From NCBI GenBank assembly GCA_044375625.1, contig JBILMH010000019.1, forward strand, positions 1-29,027: a stretch of DNA of 29,027 bases, read 5' to 3'. A program made the position numbers and the translations under genes. Of the stretch, positions 1 through 8,900 are shown piece by piece; the first letter of the stretch is position 1; every line of letters starts with the position of its first letter. The DNA comes from CAISOG01 sp044375625. GTDB taxonomy: Bacteria > Pseudomonadota > Alphaproteobacteria > CAISOG01. The notes beneath the pieces are model-generated. The model did not search any database and was not told the DNA's origin. It was given only the letters and a program-made list of their open reading frames with translations.

Positions 1-2
1 TT

Positions 3-113
3 CTTCATTTGAAACAATGGCGTGGAATCGCCACTCGATACCTTAAAAATACAAAATCTTTCCTCGCCGCCGTCCACATCCGATGCATCATTATGTGGGC
101 AAAAATCTCGTGA
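3..113 (+). CDS. IS5-family transposase, C-terminal fragment (5' end outside window)
   Basis: Reading frame 3 gives 36 residues ending in TGA at 111-113, including WRGIATRYLKNTKSFLAAVH. IS5-family DDE transposases typically end with a pattern of the type FRRIATRYDKLARNFLA followed by a hydrophobic helix, and the match in order and spacing is clear. The catalytic DDE residues lie upstream of the window, so activity cannot be judged. The frame is open to the window edge and ends inside the inverted repeat, as expected for an intact copy. The call rests on motif recognition, not on a search. Confidence 0.8.
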   Translation, partial: LHLKQWRGIATRYLKNTKSFLAAVHIRCIIMWAKIS

Positions 114-125
114 CTACACTATCTA
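111..125. repeat. IS terminal inverted repeat, right end
   Basis: TGACTACACTATCTA is the exact reverse complement of 28905-28919. Both lie next to transposase coding ends, at the outer edges of the two IS copies. Confidence 0.8.
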
Positions 126-155
126 GCCACTGGGGCAAAGAAAAAGGCCGCCGCC

Positions 156-1214
156 TTAAGCCACCTGCTGAATGGCGGAGAGGATCCAGTTGCCGCCGTT
201 GGTGCGGACAAAGGTCCAGATTTCCTCCGCCTCACTGGGCACGGTCATGCTACCGCTGACCACATAGTCGGCGTCGCCCTGTTTGCGATCCAGGCGGGTG
301 GTGTAGTCCAACGCCCGCCATTTCATATGGACGGTGGCATAGTCAAATTCCCCCTCCATCCAAGATTCTATCGGGTTGCCAGCCAGCAGGGTGACTTGCT
401 CAACATGATTCGCCTCCCCCCTACTGGTATTGCCGGCCAAAATTTCGTTGAAATAATGCAGGATTTCAGGGGTGGTTTGGGCGCGCATTTGCCCCATGTC
501 CGCCTGGCTCCAGCTGTGTTGGATTTTGCCTAACAGCGCCTCAAACGCTTGCAAATCGCTGTCATTCAGGGTGAGTGGGCTGTCGTTGTTGGCCAAGCCA
601 GCACTGCCAGAAACGGAAGCAAAATTTGAACCGCCAAAGCTGTTGGCGGCTGCGGGCGCCGTTGTCCCATAGCTATAGCCATAGCCATCAGCGGTTGAAG
701 TGCTAGCCATAGAATTGGAGTGTTTGAACCAGCGATAGGCCATTAATCCTAAGCCAACCAGCAGGGCAATCTGCAAAAATCCGCCCAGGGCAGCGCCCAT
801 CGGGCTGCCCATACCGCCTATGCCACCACCACCGAACAGCATTCCAAACAGACCCGCGCCGATAAAGCCGCCCGCCAAACTGCTGAGGAATGGGTTAGAA
901 CCGAAGAAGGAGGGGCGTTGGGGCGCGACAGGTTGCGGCGCGGCGCCAGGTGTGGCGGCCGCTGGGTTGGAGGCAGGTGTCGCGCTGCGTTCAATCGGTT
1001 TGGCCTGATAGGGGCTGTTGGATGGGCTGGACTGATAGGTTCTGCTGCCACGGCTGCCCATGCTGCTGCCCCCACCACGGCTGCCGCCGCCACCCGCCCG
1101 CGCCTCAGCCAGATCGGGATAACTGCCCAAGACGGTGATCAGGCACAGCAGAACTATCAACGGCGCGCGCAGGCGACCGCGTTTGGTGGTTACTGGCGTT
1201 GCAGGAGCGTTCAT
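156..1214 (-). CDS. Tim44-like domain membrane protein
   Basis: A protein of about 352 residues. From the N-terminus: a basic stretch and hydrophobic segment ending near an ALA-type signal or anchor (LRAPLIVLLCLITVLGSY), a Gly/Ser-rich stretch (RAGGGGSRGGGSS), a Pro/Ala/Ser-rich linker, a Gly-rich hydrophobic region (FIGAGLFGMLFGGGG, then LQIALLVGLGLMAYRWF), and a C-terminal domain of about 140 residues matching the Tim44/MRPL45 fold (PF04280 type). This architecture is common in alpha- and betaproteobacteria; the precise role is unknown. I chose the ATG at 1214 over the one at 1232 because AAGGA lies seven bases before it. The gene is divergent from alaS. It ends about 30 bp from the IS end at 125, and no clear terminator is visible between them. 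Confidence 0.75.
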   Translation of the reverse strand: MNAPATPVTTKRGRLRAPLIVLLCLITVLGSYPDLAEARAGGGGSRGGGSSMGSRGSRTYQSSPSNSPYQAKPIERSATPASNPAAATPGAAPQPVAPQRPSFFGSNPFLSSLAGGFIGAGLFGMLFGGGGIGGMGSPMGAALGGFLQIALLVGLGLMAYRWFKHSNSMASTSTADGYGYSYGTTAPAAANSFGGSNFASVSGSAGLANNDSPLTLNDSDLQAFEALLGKIQHSWSQADMGQMRAQTTPEILHYFNEILAGNTSRGEANHVEQVTLLAGNPIESWMEGEFDYATVHMKWRALDYTTRLDRKQGDADYVVSGSMTVPSEAEEIWTFVRTNGGNWILSAIQQVA

Positions 1215-1265
1215 CAAAAAATCCTTAAGCATCGAGATACAATTGTTACAATAACTTAGGTGTCT

Positions 1266-1294
1266 TTGGACAGTTTGGCTAGAGGGGGTTTAGT
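1266..1294 (+). promoter_or_regulatory. Possible sigma70-type promoter for alaS
   Basis: TTGGAC at 1266-1271 and TTTAGT at 1289-1294 are separated by 17 bases, about 80 bases before the alaS start. The -10 is a poor match, so this is the best candidate in the divergent spacer rather than a firm call. Confidence 0.25.
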
Positions 1295-1374
1295 GGATTG
1301 GCGCCATCTTTCCACTCCCGCCGCCCCTTATTCCCCCCTTGAGCAGGTGGGGTAACTATGGCTACAATGGCAAG

Positions 1375-4041
1375 ATGAAAGCCGCAGACATCCGCCGTAC
1401 CTTTTTGGACTATTTCGCCGCCCAGGGGCATGAGGTGGTGCCGTCCGCGCCGTTGGTGCCGCGCCATGACCCGACGCTGCTGTTCGTTAACAGCGGGATG
1501 GTGCCGTTTAAGGATGCCTTTACGGGGCAGGAGGGGCGGGCAAACCCGCGCGCCACATCCTGTCAAAAAAGCATTCGGGCGGGCGGCAAACACAATGATT
1601 TGGATCAGGTCGGCTACACCACCCGCCACCACACCTTTTTTGAAATGTTGGGCAATTTTTCCTTTGGCGATTATTTTAAGGAGCAGGCGATTGCCTATGC
1701 CTGGGAATTGATTACCAAACACTATCAATTGCCCACCGACCGCCTGTTGGTGACGGTGTATCATGATGATGATGAGGCGGCGTCGCTGTGGTCAAAGATT
1801 GCGGGCTTCCCTGAATCAAAAATTATCCGCATCGCTACCAGCGATAATTTCTGGAGCATGGGGGATACGGGCCCCTGTGGCCCCAGCAGCGAGATTTTTA
1901 TCGATTGCGGCGAACAGTTTGCCGGTGGCCCGCCCGGCAGTGCCAATCAGGATGGCGATCGCTTTAAGGAAATTTGGAACCTGGTGTTCATGCAGTATGA
2001 GCAGTTGGCGGATGGCCGCCGCATCGCCCTGCCCAAACCATCGATCGATACGGGCATGGGATTTGAACGGCTGGTCAGCGTGTTGCAGGGCAGCTATGAC
2101 AATTTTGCCACCGACCTGATTCGCCCGCTGATTGAGGCGTCGGCGGGGTTGTCCAACACCGATCCCGATGGGGTGCATCGCTTTGGTCATCGGGTGATTG
2201 CCGATCACCTGCGCGCCACCTGCTTTCTGATTGCCGATGGGGTGCTGCCCAGCAATGAGGGGCGCGGCTATGTCCTGCGACGGATTATACGGCGGGCGTT
2301 GCGCCATGGGCACCAGCTGGGTCTGCATGAGCCGTTTTTGTACCGCCTGGTTCCCAATCTGAACAGCATCATGGGGGAGGCGTATCCCGAATTGTTGCGC
2401 GCCGAAACCCTGATTACCGAGACTATTTTGTTGGAGGAGAAGCGCTTTCTGGAAATGCTGGGGCGCGGCCTGCACCTGTTGGCGGAGGAGACCAGTAAGC
2501 TAAGCCATGGGGGGACGCTGGACGGGGCGATCGCCTTTAAGCTGTACGACACCTTTGGCTTTCCGTTGGATTTGACCACCGATGTGCTGCGCGAAAAGGG
2601 CTTGGCTGTTGATCATGCCGGCTTTGACAGCGCGATGGCGGCGCAAAAGGCGGCCGCGCGTAAGGCCTGGGTCGGCAGTGGTGACAGCAAGACCAGCACC
2701 CTGTGGTTCGACCTAAAGCAGCGCTACGGCGCCAGCGAATTTTTGGGCTATAGCACCGAGGTGGCGGCGGGGCAGCTGTTGGCGATTGTGCAGGACGGGG
2801 TTGAGGTGACGACGCTGGCGGCGGGGCAGGGGGGGGAGCTGTTGTTCAACCAAACCCCCTTTTACGCTGAATCAGGCGGGCAGCAGGGGGATATCGGCCT
2901 GGCCACCACCGCTACGGGGCAGGCGCAGGTGCAGGATACCAAAAAGCTGATTGACGGATTGCATGTTCATCGGGTGCAGGTGGTGACGGGGACGTTGACG
3001 GTGGGGCAGGAGGCTCGGTTGCAGGTTCAGCCTGACCATCGCGGCGGCCTGCGCGCGCACCATTCCGCCACCCACCTGCTGCACGAAAGTCTACGGCGCC
3101 GTTTGGGCGACCATGTCACGCAAAAGGGATCGCTGGTGGCGCCCGACTTTTTGCGCTTTGACTTCAGCCATCCCAAGCCGTTGAGCGCTGAGGAGGTGCA
3201 GGTGATTGAGGATGATGTGAACGCGCAGGTGCGACGCAACCTGCCCACTGTGACCCAATTGATGACCCCGCAGGCGGCGATTGCGGCAGGGGCTATGGCG
3301 CTGTTTGGCGAAAAATATGGCGATGAGGTGCGGGTGGTCAGCATGGGTGGGGATGAGGGCGGTACCCGTGCCAGCTACTCCACCGAGCTGTGCGGCGGCA
3401 CCCATGTGCGGGCAACCGGCGATATTGGTCTGTTTAAGGTGATTGAGGAAACCTCGGTGGCGGCAGGCATTCGCCGCATCAAAGCCCTGACCGGTAAGGC
3501 GGCGGAGGATTGGGTGCGCGACCAGTTGGCCAGTTTGCAACAGATTGCGGCCAAGCTGAAAACCGCTCCCCCCCTGGCGGCGGCGCGGGTGGAATCGCTG
3601 TTGACGGAGCAGCAGGGGCTGAAGCAACAGTTGGGACAGCTGCGCCATCAGCTGTTGGCGGGCGGTGGCGGCGCGGGTAGTGAGGCGGCGGGGTCAACGC
3701 CGTCGGAAACCATTAATGGCATTGGCTTTGCCAGTCGGGTGTTTGAGGATTTGCCACCCGCCAAGCTGCGCGCGATGGCCGACAAGATGAAACAAGATTT
3801 GGGCTCTGGCATCGTGTTGGTGGCCACCACGGCGGAGGGGAAAGTGTCGCTGGCGGTGGGGGTCAGCGATGATTTGACCCAGCGGTTCGACGCCGTCACC
3901 CTGGTGCGGCAATTGGTGCCGATTATCGGCGGGCAGGGCGGCGGTGGTCGCCCTGATATGGCGCAGGCGGGGGGATCCCAGGTTGATTGCCTGGATGACG
4001 CCCTGGCCGAAATGCGCCGCGCCCTGGCCAACGCGGGTTAG
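1375..4041 (+). CDS. alaS: Alanine--tRNA ligase (AlaRS)
   Basis: Charges tRNA-Ala with alanine in the cytoplasm and hydrolyses mischarged Ser/Gly-tRNA-Ala. The 888 residues match the usual length of about 875. Visible parts: N-terminal class II catalytic core (MKAADIRRTFLDYFAAQGHE, then TSCQKSIRAGGKHNDL and the GMGFERL motif), editing domain with zinc ligands H563 and H567 (HSATHLLH) and C673/H677 (CGGTH), and a C-terminal DHHA1-type domain with GGQGGGGRPDMAQAGG. These ligand positions fall close to those of the E. coli enzyme. The frame is open upstream to a TTG at 1339, but homologues begin at MKAADIR-like sequence, so the ATG at 1375 is chosen even though its ribosome site is weak. A small SDHAF4-like gene follows after 13 bp. 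Confidence 0.97.
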   Translation: MKAADIRRTFLDYFAAQGHEVVPSAPLVPRHDPTLLFVNSGMVPFKDAFTGQEGRANPRATSCQKSIRAGGKHNDLDQVGYTTRHHTFFEMLGNFSFGDYFKEQAIAYAWELITKHYQLPTDRLLVTVYHDDDEAASLWSKIAGFPESKIIRIATSDNFWSMGDTGPCGPSSEIFIDCGEQFAGGPPGSANQDGDRFKEIWNLVFMQYEQLADGRRIALPKPSIDTGMGFERLVSVLQGSYDNFATDLIRPLIEASAGLSNTDPDGVHRFGHRVIADHLRATCFLIADGVLPSNEGRGYVLRRIIRRALRHGHQLGLHEPFLYRLVPNLNSIMGEAYPELLRAETLITETILLEEKRFLEMLGRGLHLLAEETSKLSHGGTLDGAIAFKLYDTFGFPLDLTTDVLREKGLAVDHAGFDSAMAAQKAAARKAWVGSGDSKTSTLWFDLKQRYGASEFLGYSTEVAAGQLLAIVQDGVEVTTLAAGQGGELLFNQTPFYAESGGQQGDIGLATTATGQAQVQDTKKLIDGLHVHRVQVVTGTLTVGQEARLQVQPDHRGGLRAHHSATHLLHESLRRRLGDHVTQKGSLVAPDFLRFDFSHPKPLSAEEVQVIEDDVNAQVRRNLPTVTQLMTPQAAIAAGAMALFGEKYGDEVRVVSMGGDEGGTRASYSTELCGGTHVRATGDIGLFKVIEETSVAAGIRRIKALTGKAAEDWVRDQLASLQQIAAKLKTAPPLAAARVESLLTEQQGLKQQLGQLRHQLLAGGGGAGSEAAGSTPSETINGIGFASRVFEDLPPAKLRAMADKMKQDLGSGIVLVATTAEGKVSLAVGVSDDLTQRFDAVTLVRQLVPIIGGQGGGGRPDMAQAGGSQVDCLDDALAEMRRALANAG

Positions 4042-4054
4042 CGGGGGGCGAAAC

Positions 4055-4288
4055 ATGACGCAATCCCCTCAACCACCATCATCACCAGCAAGCAAGACAC
4101 CCAAGACACCCAAGACACCAATTCAGGCGCCCGAGGCTGCACCCGCCATCCCTAATGACCAAGCGCCCGATAAAGCCATTGCGCCCCTGGACACCGCCGA
4201 CTGGCCACGCGAAATCGGCGGCAAGCCAGGGTTGGAACCCACCCGCTATGGCGATTGGGAAGTCAACGGCCGCTGCACCGATTTTTAG
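4055..4288 (+). CDS. DUF1674 / SDHAF4-like succinate dehydrogenase assembly factor
   Basis: A 77-residue protein. The N-terminal half is low complexity (Pro/Ser/Thr/Lys, with three tandem KTP units). The C-terminus WPREIGGKPGLEPTRYGDWE, followed by VNGRCTDF, is the hallmark of DUF1674, the bacterial relatives of eukaryotic SDHAF4, which protects the flavinylated SdhA subunit before it joins complex II. The family link is by motif and the function is transferred from eukaryotes. It starts 13 bp after alaS with a G-rich ribosome site (GGGGGGCG), so it is probably cotranscribed with alaS. No sdh genes are in the window. Confidence 0.85.
   Translation: MTQSPQPPSSPASKTPKTPKTPIQAPEAAPAIPNDQAPDKAIAPLDTADWPREIGGKPGLEPTRYGDWEVNGRCTDF
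4094..4120 (+). repeat. Three tandem 9-bp units (KTP x3) inside the SDHAF4-like gene
   Basis: AAGACACCC occurs three times in a row (the last unit ends in A), encoding Lys-Thr-Pro three times. The unit length is a multiple of three, so gain or loss of a unit keeps the frame. Confidence 0.9.
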
Positions 4289-4423
4289 GCGGCTTCTTAC
4301 CAGCGGGCGGGTTAGGTCTTAGCGATCCGTACCCAACCCGTGCAGCGCAATAGCAGCTTTACCAAAGGCGGTTTTGGCCATAAAACAACACATAACTTCC
4401 CCCACAACTTCATGTAATCTGCC

Positions 4424-7072
4424 ATGACCCAAATGCCCCCCATGACCTATGTTTTTCCTTTTGCCTTAGGTGAAGTTTCCCACACCGCCGCGCTGCCCGA
4501 CCGAATGGTGCTGGGCGGTAAGGGGGCAGGGCTGGTGGAGATGAGCGCGCTGGAGCTGCCTGTGCCACCCGGCTTTACCCTGACCACCGCGGTGTGCCGT
4601 GCCTATTACGCCAATAGCCAACGCTATCCCGATGGGTTGGAGGGGCAGGTGGATCAGGCATTGCAGCTGTTGGAAACCCAGATGCAGGCGCGGTTGGGCG
4701 ATGCCGATGCCCCGCTGTTGGTGTCGGTGCGGTCGGGCGCGCCCGTTTCGATGCCCGGCATGATGGATACCATCCTGAATTTGGGGCTAAACGATCAAAC
4801 GGTTGAGGGGCTGGCACGCCTTACCAACAATCCGCGCTTTGCCTATGACAGCTATCGCCGCCTGATCCAAATGTTCGGCGGGGTGGTGTTGGAAATTCCC
4901 CATGCGCATTTCGATGCCGTGCTGAATGACCGCAAGGTGCAACAAGGCCTGCTGTTGGATCACGAAATGACCGCACAGGATTGGCAGGCAGTGATTGCTG
5001 GCTATCAGCGGGTGGTGTTGGAGGTGACGGGGCAACCCTTTCCCCAAGATACCAGGGCGCAATTGTGGTCGGCCATCCGCGCCGTCTTTTTAAGTTGGAA
5101 TGGAGAGCGGGCACAGGTCTATCGCCGCCTGAATGGCATTGATGAGGCGATGGGGACGGCGGTGACGGTGCAAACAATGGTGTTCGGCAACCGTGGCGAC
5201 ACCAGTGCGACAGGGGTGGCCTTTACCCGCCATCCCAGCACGGGGGAAAGGGCGCTGTGGGGCGAGTATCTGATTAACGCGCAGGGGGAGGATGTGGTGG
5301 CGGGTATTCGCACGCCGCAGTCGATTACCCTGGCCGCCAAGCTGGCAGCAGGGCTTAGTGAGCCATCGATGGAAGAATCGATGCCCGATCCCTATCAACA
5401 GCTGGTGCGGGTGGCCAATCAGTTAGAGCAGCACTATCGCGACATGCAGGATATTGAGTTCACGGTGCAGGAGGGGCGGCTGTACCTGTTGCAAACCCGT
5501 GCGGGCAAACGCAGCGCGGCGGCGGCAGCGCAGATTGCGGTGGATTTGGTGAAGGAAAAGCTGGCCGATCCTGCCCGCGCCCTTAACCTGATTGACCCTG
5601 AGAATTTGCAACAGCTGTTGCACCCGCAGATTGATTCGGCCGCCCCCCGCAACGTGATTGCGCGCGGCCTGCCCGCCAGCCCTGGTGCCGCCAGTGGCCG
5701 CCCCGTCTTTTCGGCGGAGGAGGCGGTGCGGCGTGCCAGCGGTGGCGAGGCGGTGATCCTGGTGCGCGATGAAACCTCGCCAGAGGATATTGCGGGGATG
5801 CATGCGGCCAAAGGCATTCTGACCCTGCGCGGCGGCATGACCAGCCATGCGGCGGTGGTGGCGCGTGGCATGGGGCGCCCCTGTGTGGTGGGAGCGAGCA
5901 GTCTGCAACTGTTGCCCGCCCAGGCGGGATTCCGTGTTGGCGACCATACCATTGGCCATGACCAGCTAATCAGCCTGGATGGCGCGAAGGGGGAGGTGAT
6001 TTTGGGATCGGTGGCGCTGGTTCCCCCCACCCCCAGCCCCGCCCTGGAACAGCTGCTAAGCTGGGCGGAACAAAGCCGCGGCCTGGCGGTGCGCGCCAAT
6101 GCCGACACGCCAGAGGATGCGCGGGTGGCACGCAGCTTTGGCGCAACCGGCATCGGCCTGTGCCGTACCGAACATATGTTTTTCGCGGCGGAGCGGATTG
6201 CCGCCATGCGGGCGATGATCCTGGCCGACAATGTGGCGGAGCGGCAACAGGCCTTGGCCAGGCTGCTGCCCATGCAAAAATCAGACTTTGTCGGGATTTT
6301 TAAGGAAATGGCGGGCTATCCTGTCACCATCCGCCTGCTGGATCCCCCCCTGCATGAATTTTTGCCGCATGGGGAGCATGAGGTGGCGGCGGTGGCTGCC
6401 CTGATGGGGGTGTCGGCCGAAAAGTTGGCGGGGCGTGCCAAAATGCTGGCGGAGGCTAATCCGATGCTGGGTCATCGCGGTTGCCGCCTGGCCATCACCT
6501 ATCCCGAAATTTACGCGATGCAGGTGCAGGCGATTTTGGAGGCAGCGGCCGAGGTGAACGCCGAATTGGGCGCGGGGCAGGCTGTGCCCGAAATCATGAT
6601 CCCGCTGACCGCGACTTTGAGTGAGCTGGTGCGGATGAAGGAGCTGGTGGCCAGGGTGGCGGCGGACTTTCCTAACGCGCCCGCCTATCTGTTTGGTACG
6701 ATGATCGAACTGCCGCGCGCCTGCCTGATTGCGGGGGAGTTGGCCAGCATTTGCGACTTTTTCTCTTTCGGTACCAATGACTTGACCCAAACCACCTGGG
6801 GGCTATCGCGTGATGACGCGGGCAGCTTCCTACCCAGTTATGAGGCGGAACGGTTGATTGCGGTCGACCCCTTCAAAAGCCTGGATCAGCAGGGCGTGGG
6901 GCAGCTGATGCGGATGGCGGTGGAATCGGGCAGGGCGGCCAACCCAGGGCTGAAAATCGGCATTTGCGGCGAACATGGCGGCGATCCCGCCAGCGTCAAA
7001 TTCTGCCGTGGCCTAGGGCTGAACTACGTCTCCTGCTCCCCCTATCGCGTGGTGGTGGCACGGTTGAGTTAA
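4424..7072 (+). CDS. ppdK: Pyruvate, phosphate dikinase (PPDK)
   Basis: Interconverts pyruvate + ATP + Pi with PEP + AMP + PPi, a reversible glycolytic or gluconeogenic step. The 882 residues are typical of bacterial PPDK. Domains in order: N-terminal ATP-grasp nucleotide-binding domain (GGKGAGLVEM near residue 30; SVRSGAPVSMPGMMDTILNL), central phosphohistidine swivel domain with catalytic H475 in GGMTSHAAVVARGMGRPCVV, and C-terminal PEP/pyruvate TIM barrel (GIGLCRTEHMFF, GTNDLTQTTWG, GICGEHGGDPASVKFC and catalytic C871 in YVSCSPYR). All key residues are present. Start choice is open between ATGs at 4424, 4433 and 4442, none with a strong ribosome site. The 135 bp between the SDHAF4-like gene and this start show no convincing promoter or terminator. 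It converges on the TolC-type gene, with 33 bp between their stops. Confidence 0.96.
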   Translation: MTQMPPMTYVFPFALGEVSHTAALPDRMVLGGKGAGLVEMSALELPVPPGFTLTTAVCRAYYANSQRYPDGLEGQVDQALQLLETQMQARLGDADAPLLVSVRSGAPVSMPGMMDTILNLGLNDQTVEGLARLTNNPRFAYDSYRRLIQMFGGVVLEIPHAHFDAVLNDRKVQQGLLLDHEMTAQDWQAVIAGYQRVVLEVTGQPFPQDTRAQLWSAIRAVFLSWNGERAQVYRRLNGIDEAMGTAVTVQTMVFGNRGDTSATGVAFTRHPSTGERALWGEYLINAQGEDVVAGIRTPQSITLAAKLAAGLSEPSMEESMPDPYQQLVRVANQLEQHYRDMQDIEFTVQEGRLYLLQTRAGKRSAAAAAQIAVDLVKEKLADPARALNLIDPENLQQLLHPQIDSAAPRNVIARGLPASPGAASGRPVFSAEEAVRRASGGEAVILVRDETSPEDIAGMHAAKGILTLRGGMTSHAAVVARGMGRPCVVGASSLQLLPAQAGFRVGDHTIGHDQLISLDGAKGEVILGSVALVPPTPSPALEQLLSWAEQSRGLAVRANADTPEDARVARSFGATGIGLCRTEHMFFAAERIAAMRAMILADNVAERQQALARLLPMQKSDFVGIFKEMAGYPVTIRLLDPPLHEFLPHGEHEVAAVAALMGVSAEKLAGRAKMLAEANPMLGHRGCRLAITYPEIYAMQVQAILEAAAEVNAELGAGQAVPEIMIPLTATLSELVRMKELVARVAADFPNAPAYLFGTMIELPRACLIAGELASICDFFSFGTNDLTQTTWGLSRDDAGSFLPSYEAERLIAVDPFKSLDQQGVGQLMRMAVESGRAANPGLKIGICGEHGGDPASVKFCRGLGLNYVSCSPYRVVVARLS

Positions 7073-7105
7073 GCGCCAGAATTTAAGGGTGGCCAATAAG
7101 CGTGG

Positions 7106-8545
7106 CTAAAGTTTGGGCGCCGATGCGTTGCCCATGCCTTCAGCTAGTAAATCGCCCAGCTGGCGGCGGGACAGGCGGCCAATCGCGGCGCGCAGGCCAA
7201 GGTTGCTAAGCCGTACCCCCGTTTCGGCCTGCACCAAGCCAACCTGCGCGTTCAGCAATTCCCGTTCGGCGTTCAACACGTCCAGGGTGGTGCGTTGGCC
7301 ATATTGCGCCTCCTCCCGCACGCCTTTAAGAGCGCGATCGGCGGCGGTCACCGCGGCGGTAAAGGCGTTCTGTTGGACGCGGTTGGAGGCCAATTCGTGC
7401 CAAACGCGGCTGACCTCCTGCGCGACTTGCCGTTCGCTTTGCCGCAGCAGCCGTTCGGCCTGATCCTGATTGGCGCGTGCTACCGCGATGCGGCCTGTGG
7501 TGCTGCCGCCCGTGTACAGCGGCATGGTAAGGGACAGACCACCCCGATACACCGTTGCCTCACGATCTTTGCTGGACACATCGTTTTGATAACCCGCGCT
7601 GGCGGTGGCATCCAGGCTGGGATAGCGTTCGGCCTCCGCCTGTTGCAGGGCATGGCGCGCGGCCAGCAATTTAGCCTGATTCTGCTGAATGCGCGGATGT
7701 TCCTTAGCCGCAATGGCCAACAGGTCGGGCAGCGGCAGTAACAATTCCTGCAGCGGGCGATCCAACATTTCAGCCGCTGGCTCACCCGTTAAGGCCTGAT
7801 AGGTTGATTCGGCGGCGCTAAGGCGGCTGTTGGCGGCACTAAGCTCAGCCTCTATACTGGCCAGACGGGCTTTGGCTTGTGCTACATCGGTGGAGGTCAG
7901 CTGGCCAACCGAAAAGGCCAGATCGGTCTGGCGCAGCTGCTCCGCGATGACGGTTTGGGTGGTACTGTTCAGCTTTACGACCTGTTTGGCGCGAATGAGT
8001 TCATAGAATGTGGACGCGGTGGTCAGCAGCAGTTGGCGTTCGGTTTCCTCCTCCGCGGCGGCGGCCGCATCGGCATTGGCCTTGGCCGCATCCTCAGCTG
8101 CCAACAATCCCCCGCCACGGAATAAGGCCTGGCGCAGGGCTAATGCCCCCTCACGCGGGGTGGTGGCCATATCCGCGCTGCCGACATTGCGGGTTTGCTG
8201 GCTGGCGATACTGCCCGCCGCCGACAATTGCGGCAACCGCGCACCAAAGGCAACATCGACACCCGCCGCTGCCGCCTGCCTCGCGCTTTGGGCGGCTGCC
8301 AAACCAGGCTCATTCCGCAAAACCAGGTCCAAGACTTGCAGCAGGTCTTTGACCGCTTGGCCTTGGGGTTGAGCTGCGGGTTGAGCAGGGGAGGCGGGGG
8401 CAGCTGCGGGGACGGTCGTCGCTGCGGGGGCAGCTGTTTCGGCTGGTGATGGATAAGCCGCTGATTGCGCCCAACCCGTGCCAATCGGTGCAGTGGTCGT
8501 TAAAACCATCAGCAGCAGGGTGGAAAACAGCCTAATAGGGTTCAT
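7106..8545 (-). CDS. TolC family outer membrane protein
   Basis: Predicted outer-membrane channel component of type I secretion or tripartite efflux. The 479 residues begin with a signal peptide (about 1-26, ending GTGWAQS), followed by a Pro/Ala-rich linker to about residue 60. The rest is two outer membrane efflux protein repeats rich in long helices with heptad-like Ala/Gln/Leu patterns (for example LRQTDLAFSVGQLTSTDVAQ and YGQRTTLDVLNAERELLNAQ), the standard TolC signature. It starts 21 bp after the rhodanese gene on the same strand, so they are probably cotranscribed. No membrane fusion protein or ABC/RND pump gene is nearby, so the substrate cannot be inferred. Confidence 0.92.
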   Translation of the reverse strand: MNPIRLFSTLLLMVLTTTAPIGTGWAQSAAYPSPAETAAPAATTVPAAAPASPAQPAAQPQGQAVKDLLQVLDLVLRNEPGLAAAQSARQAAAAGVDVAFGARLPQLSAAGSIASQQTRNVGSADMATTPREGALALRQALFRGGGLLAAEDAAKANADAAAAAEEETERQLLLTTASTFYELIRAKQVVKLNSTTQTVIAEQLRQTDLAFSVGQLTSTDVAQAKARLASIEAELSAANSRLSAAESTYQALTGEPAAEMLDRPLQELLLPLPDLLAIAAKEHPRIQQNQAKLLAARHALQQAEAERYPSLDATASAGYQNDVSSKDREATVYRGGLSLTMPLYTGGSTTGRIAVARANQDQAERLLRQSERQVAQEVSRVWHELASNRVQQNAFTAAVTAADRALKGVREEAQYGQRTTLDVLNAERELLNAQVGLVQAETGVRLSNLGLRAAIGRLSRRQLGDLLAEGMGNASAPKL

Positions 8546-8566
8546 GGCAATAACAAAAAACGGGGG

Positions 8567-8896
8567 CTAATAACGGGGCAGGGACGGATCAATTTCTTGT
8601 GACCAGCGGTCGATGCCGCCTTTTAGGCTTTGCACCTGCGCAAACCCCTGTTGCAACAGGAACTGGGCGGCTTGCAGGCTGCGAACCCCATGGTGGCACA
8701 GGGTAACGGTGGGCAGGGTGGGATCCAACTCCTGCCACCGCTGGGGCAACTCCTGCAACACCAGGTGGCGGGCGTTGGGCAGCGTTCCTATCGCCACCTC
8801 CTCCTGACGGCGGACATCGACCAGCTGCAGCCTGGCGGCGGCCTGGTCATCCTGGATTAACTGATGCAACGCTTGGGGGGTGATTTCGATGGTCAT
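8567..8896 (-). CDS. Single-domain rhodanese-like sulfurtransferase
   Basis: 109 residues forming one rhodanese domain: LVDVRRQEEVAIGTLPNARH near the N-terminus and the active-site loop CHHGVRS with Cys67, followed by the end motif VQSLKGGIDRWS. Cys67 would carry a persulfide; the physiological sulfur donor and acceptor are unknown. Single-domain rhodaneses of this length are common between a PCMT-like gene and a TolC gene in alphaproteobacteria. The start lies 4 bases after the stop of the first AEC gene, so translation is likely coupled. The first 26 bases of this gene are duplicated at 9877-9902. Confidence 0.9.
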   Translation of the reverse strand: MTIEITPQALHQLIQDDQAAARLQLVDVRRQEEVAIGTLPNARHLVLQELPQRWQELDPTLPTVTLCHHGVRSLQAAQFLLQQGFAQVQSLKGGIDRWSQEIDPSLPRY

Positions 8897-8900
8897 GGTT

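Larger units (their letters stand above)
1..125 (+). mobile_element. Right end of an IS5-family insertion sequence (cut by window edge)
   Basis: The first 113 bases encode the C-terminus of an IS5-type transposase. Its stop codon TGA (111-113) is also the first three bases of a 15-base sequence (111-125) that recurs, inverted, at 28905-28919 in front of a transposase start. This is how terminal inverted repeats of one IS look at its two ends. With one mismatch allowed, the match extends five more bases inward (GAGAT). The outer boundary lies at or within the terminal TAG/CTA, so the target duplication probably includes TA, but the exact last base cannot be fixed because only one end of each copy is visible. 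Confidence 0.8.

Noticed and set aside
126..155. Terminator after the Tim44-domain gene
   Set aside because: A T-rich stretch is present on the minus strand but no real stem precedes it.
1816..2475. A 219-codon minus-strand frame inside alaS
   Set aside because: Antisense shadow of a strongly conserved gene, no domain signature.
7073..7105. Shared terminator between the convergent ppdK and TolC genes
   Set aside because: Only a 4-bp GCCA/TGGC pairing, no T-run; not enough.
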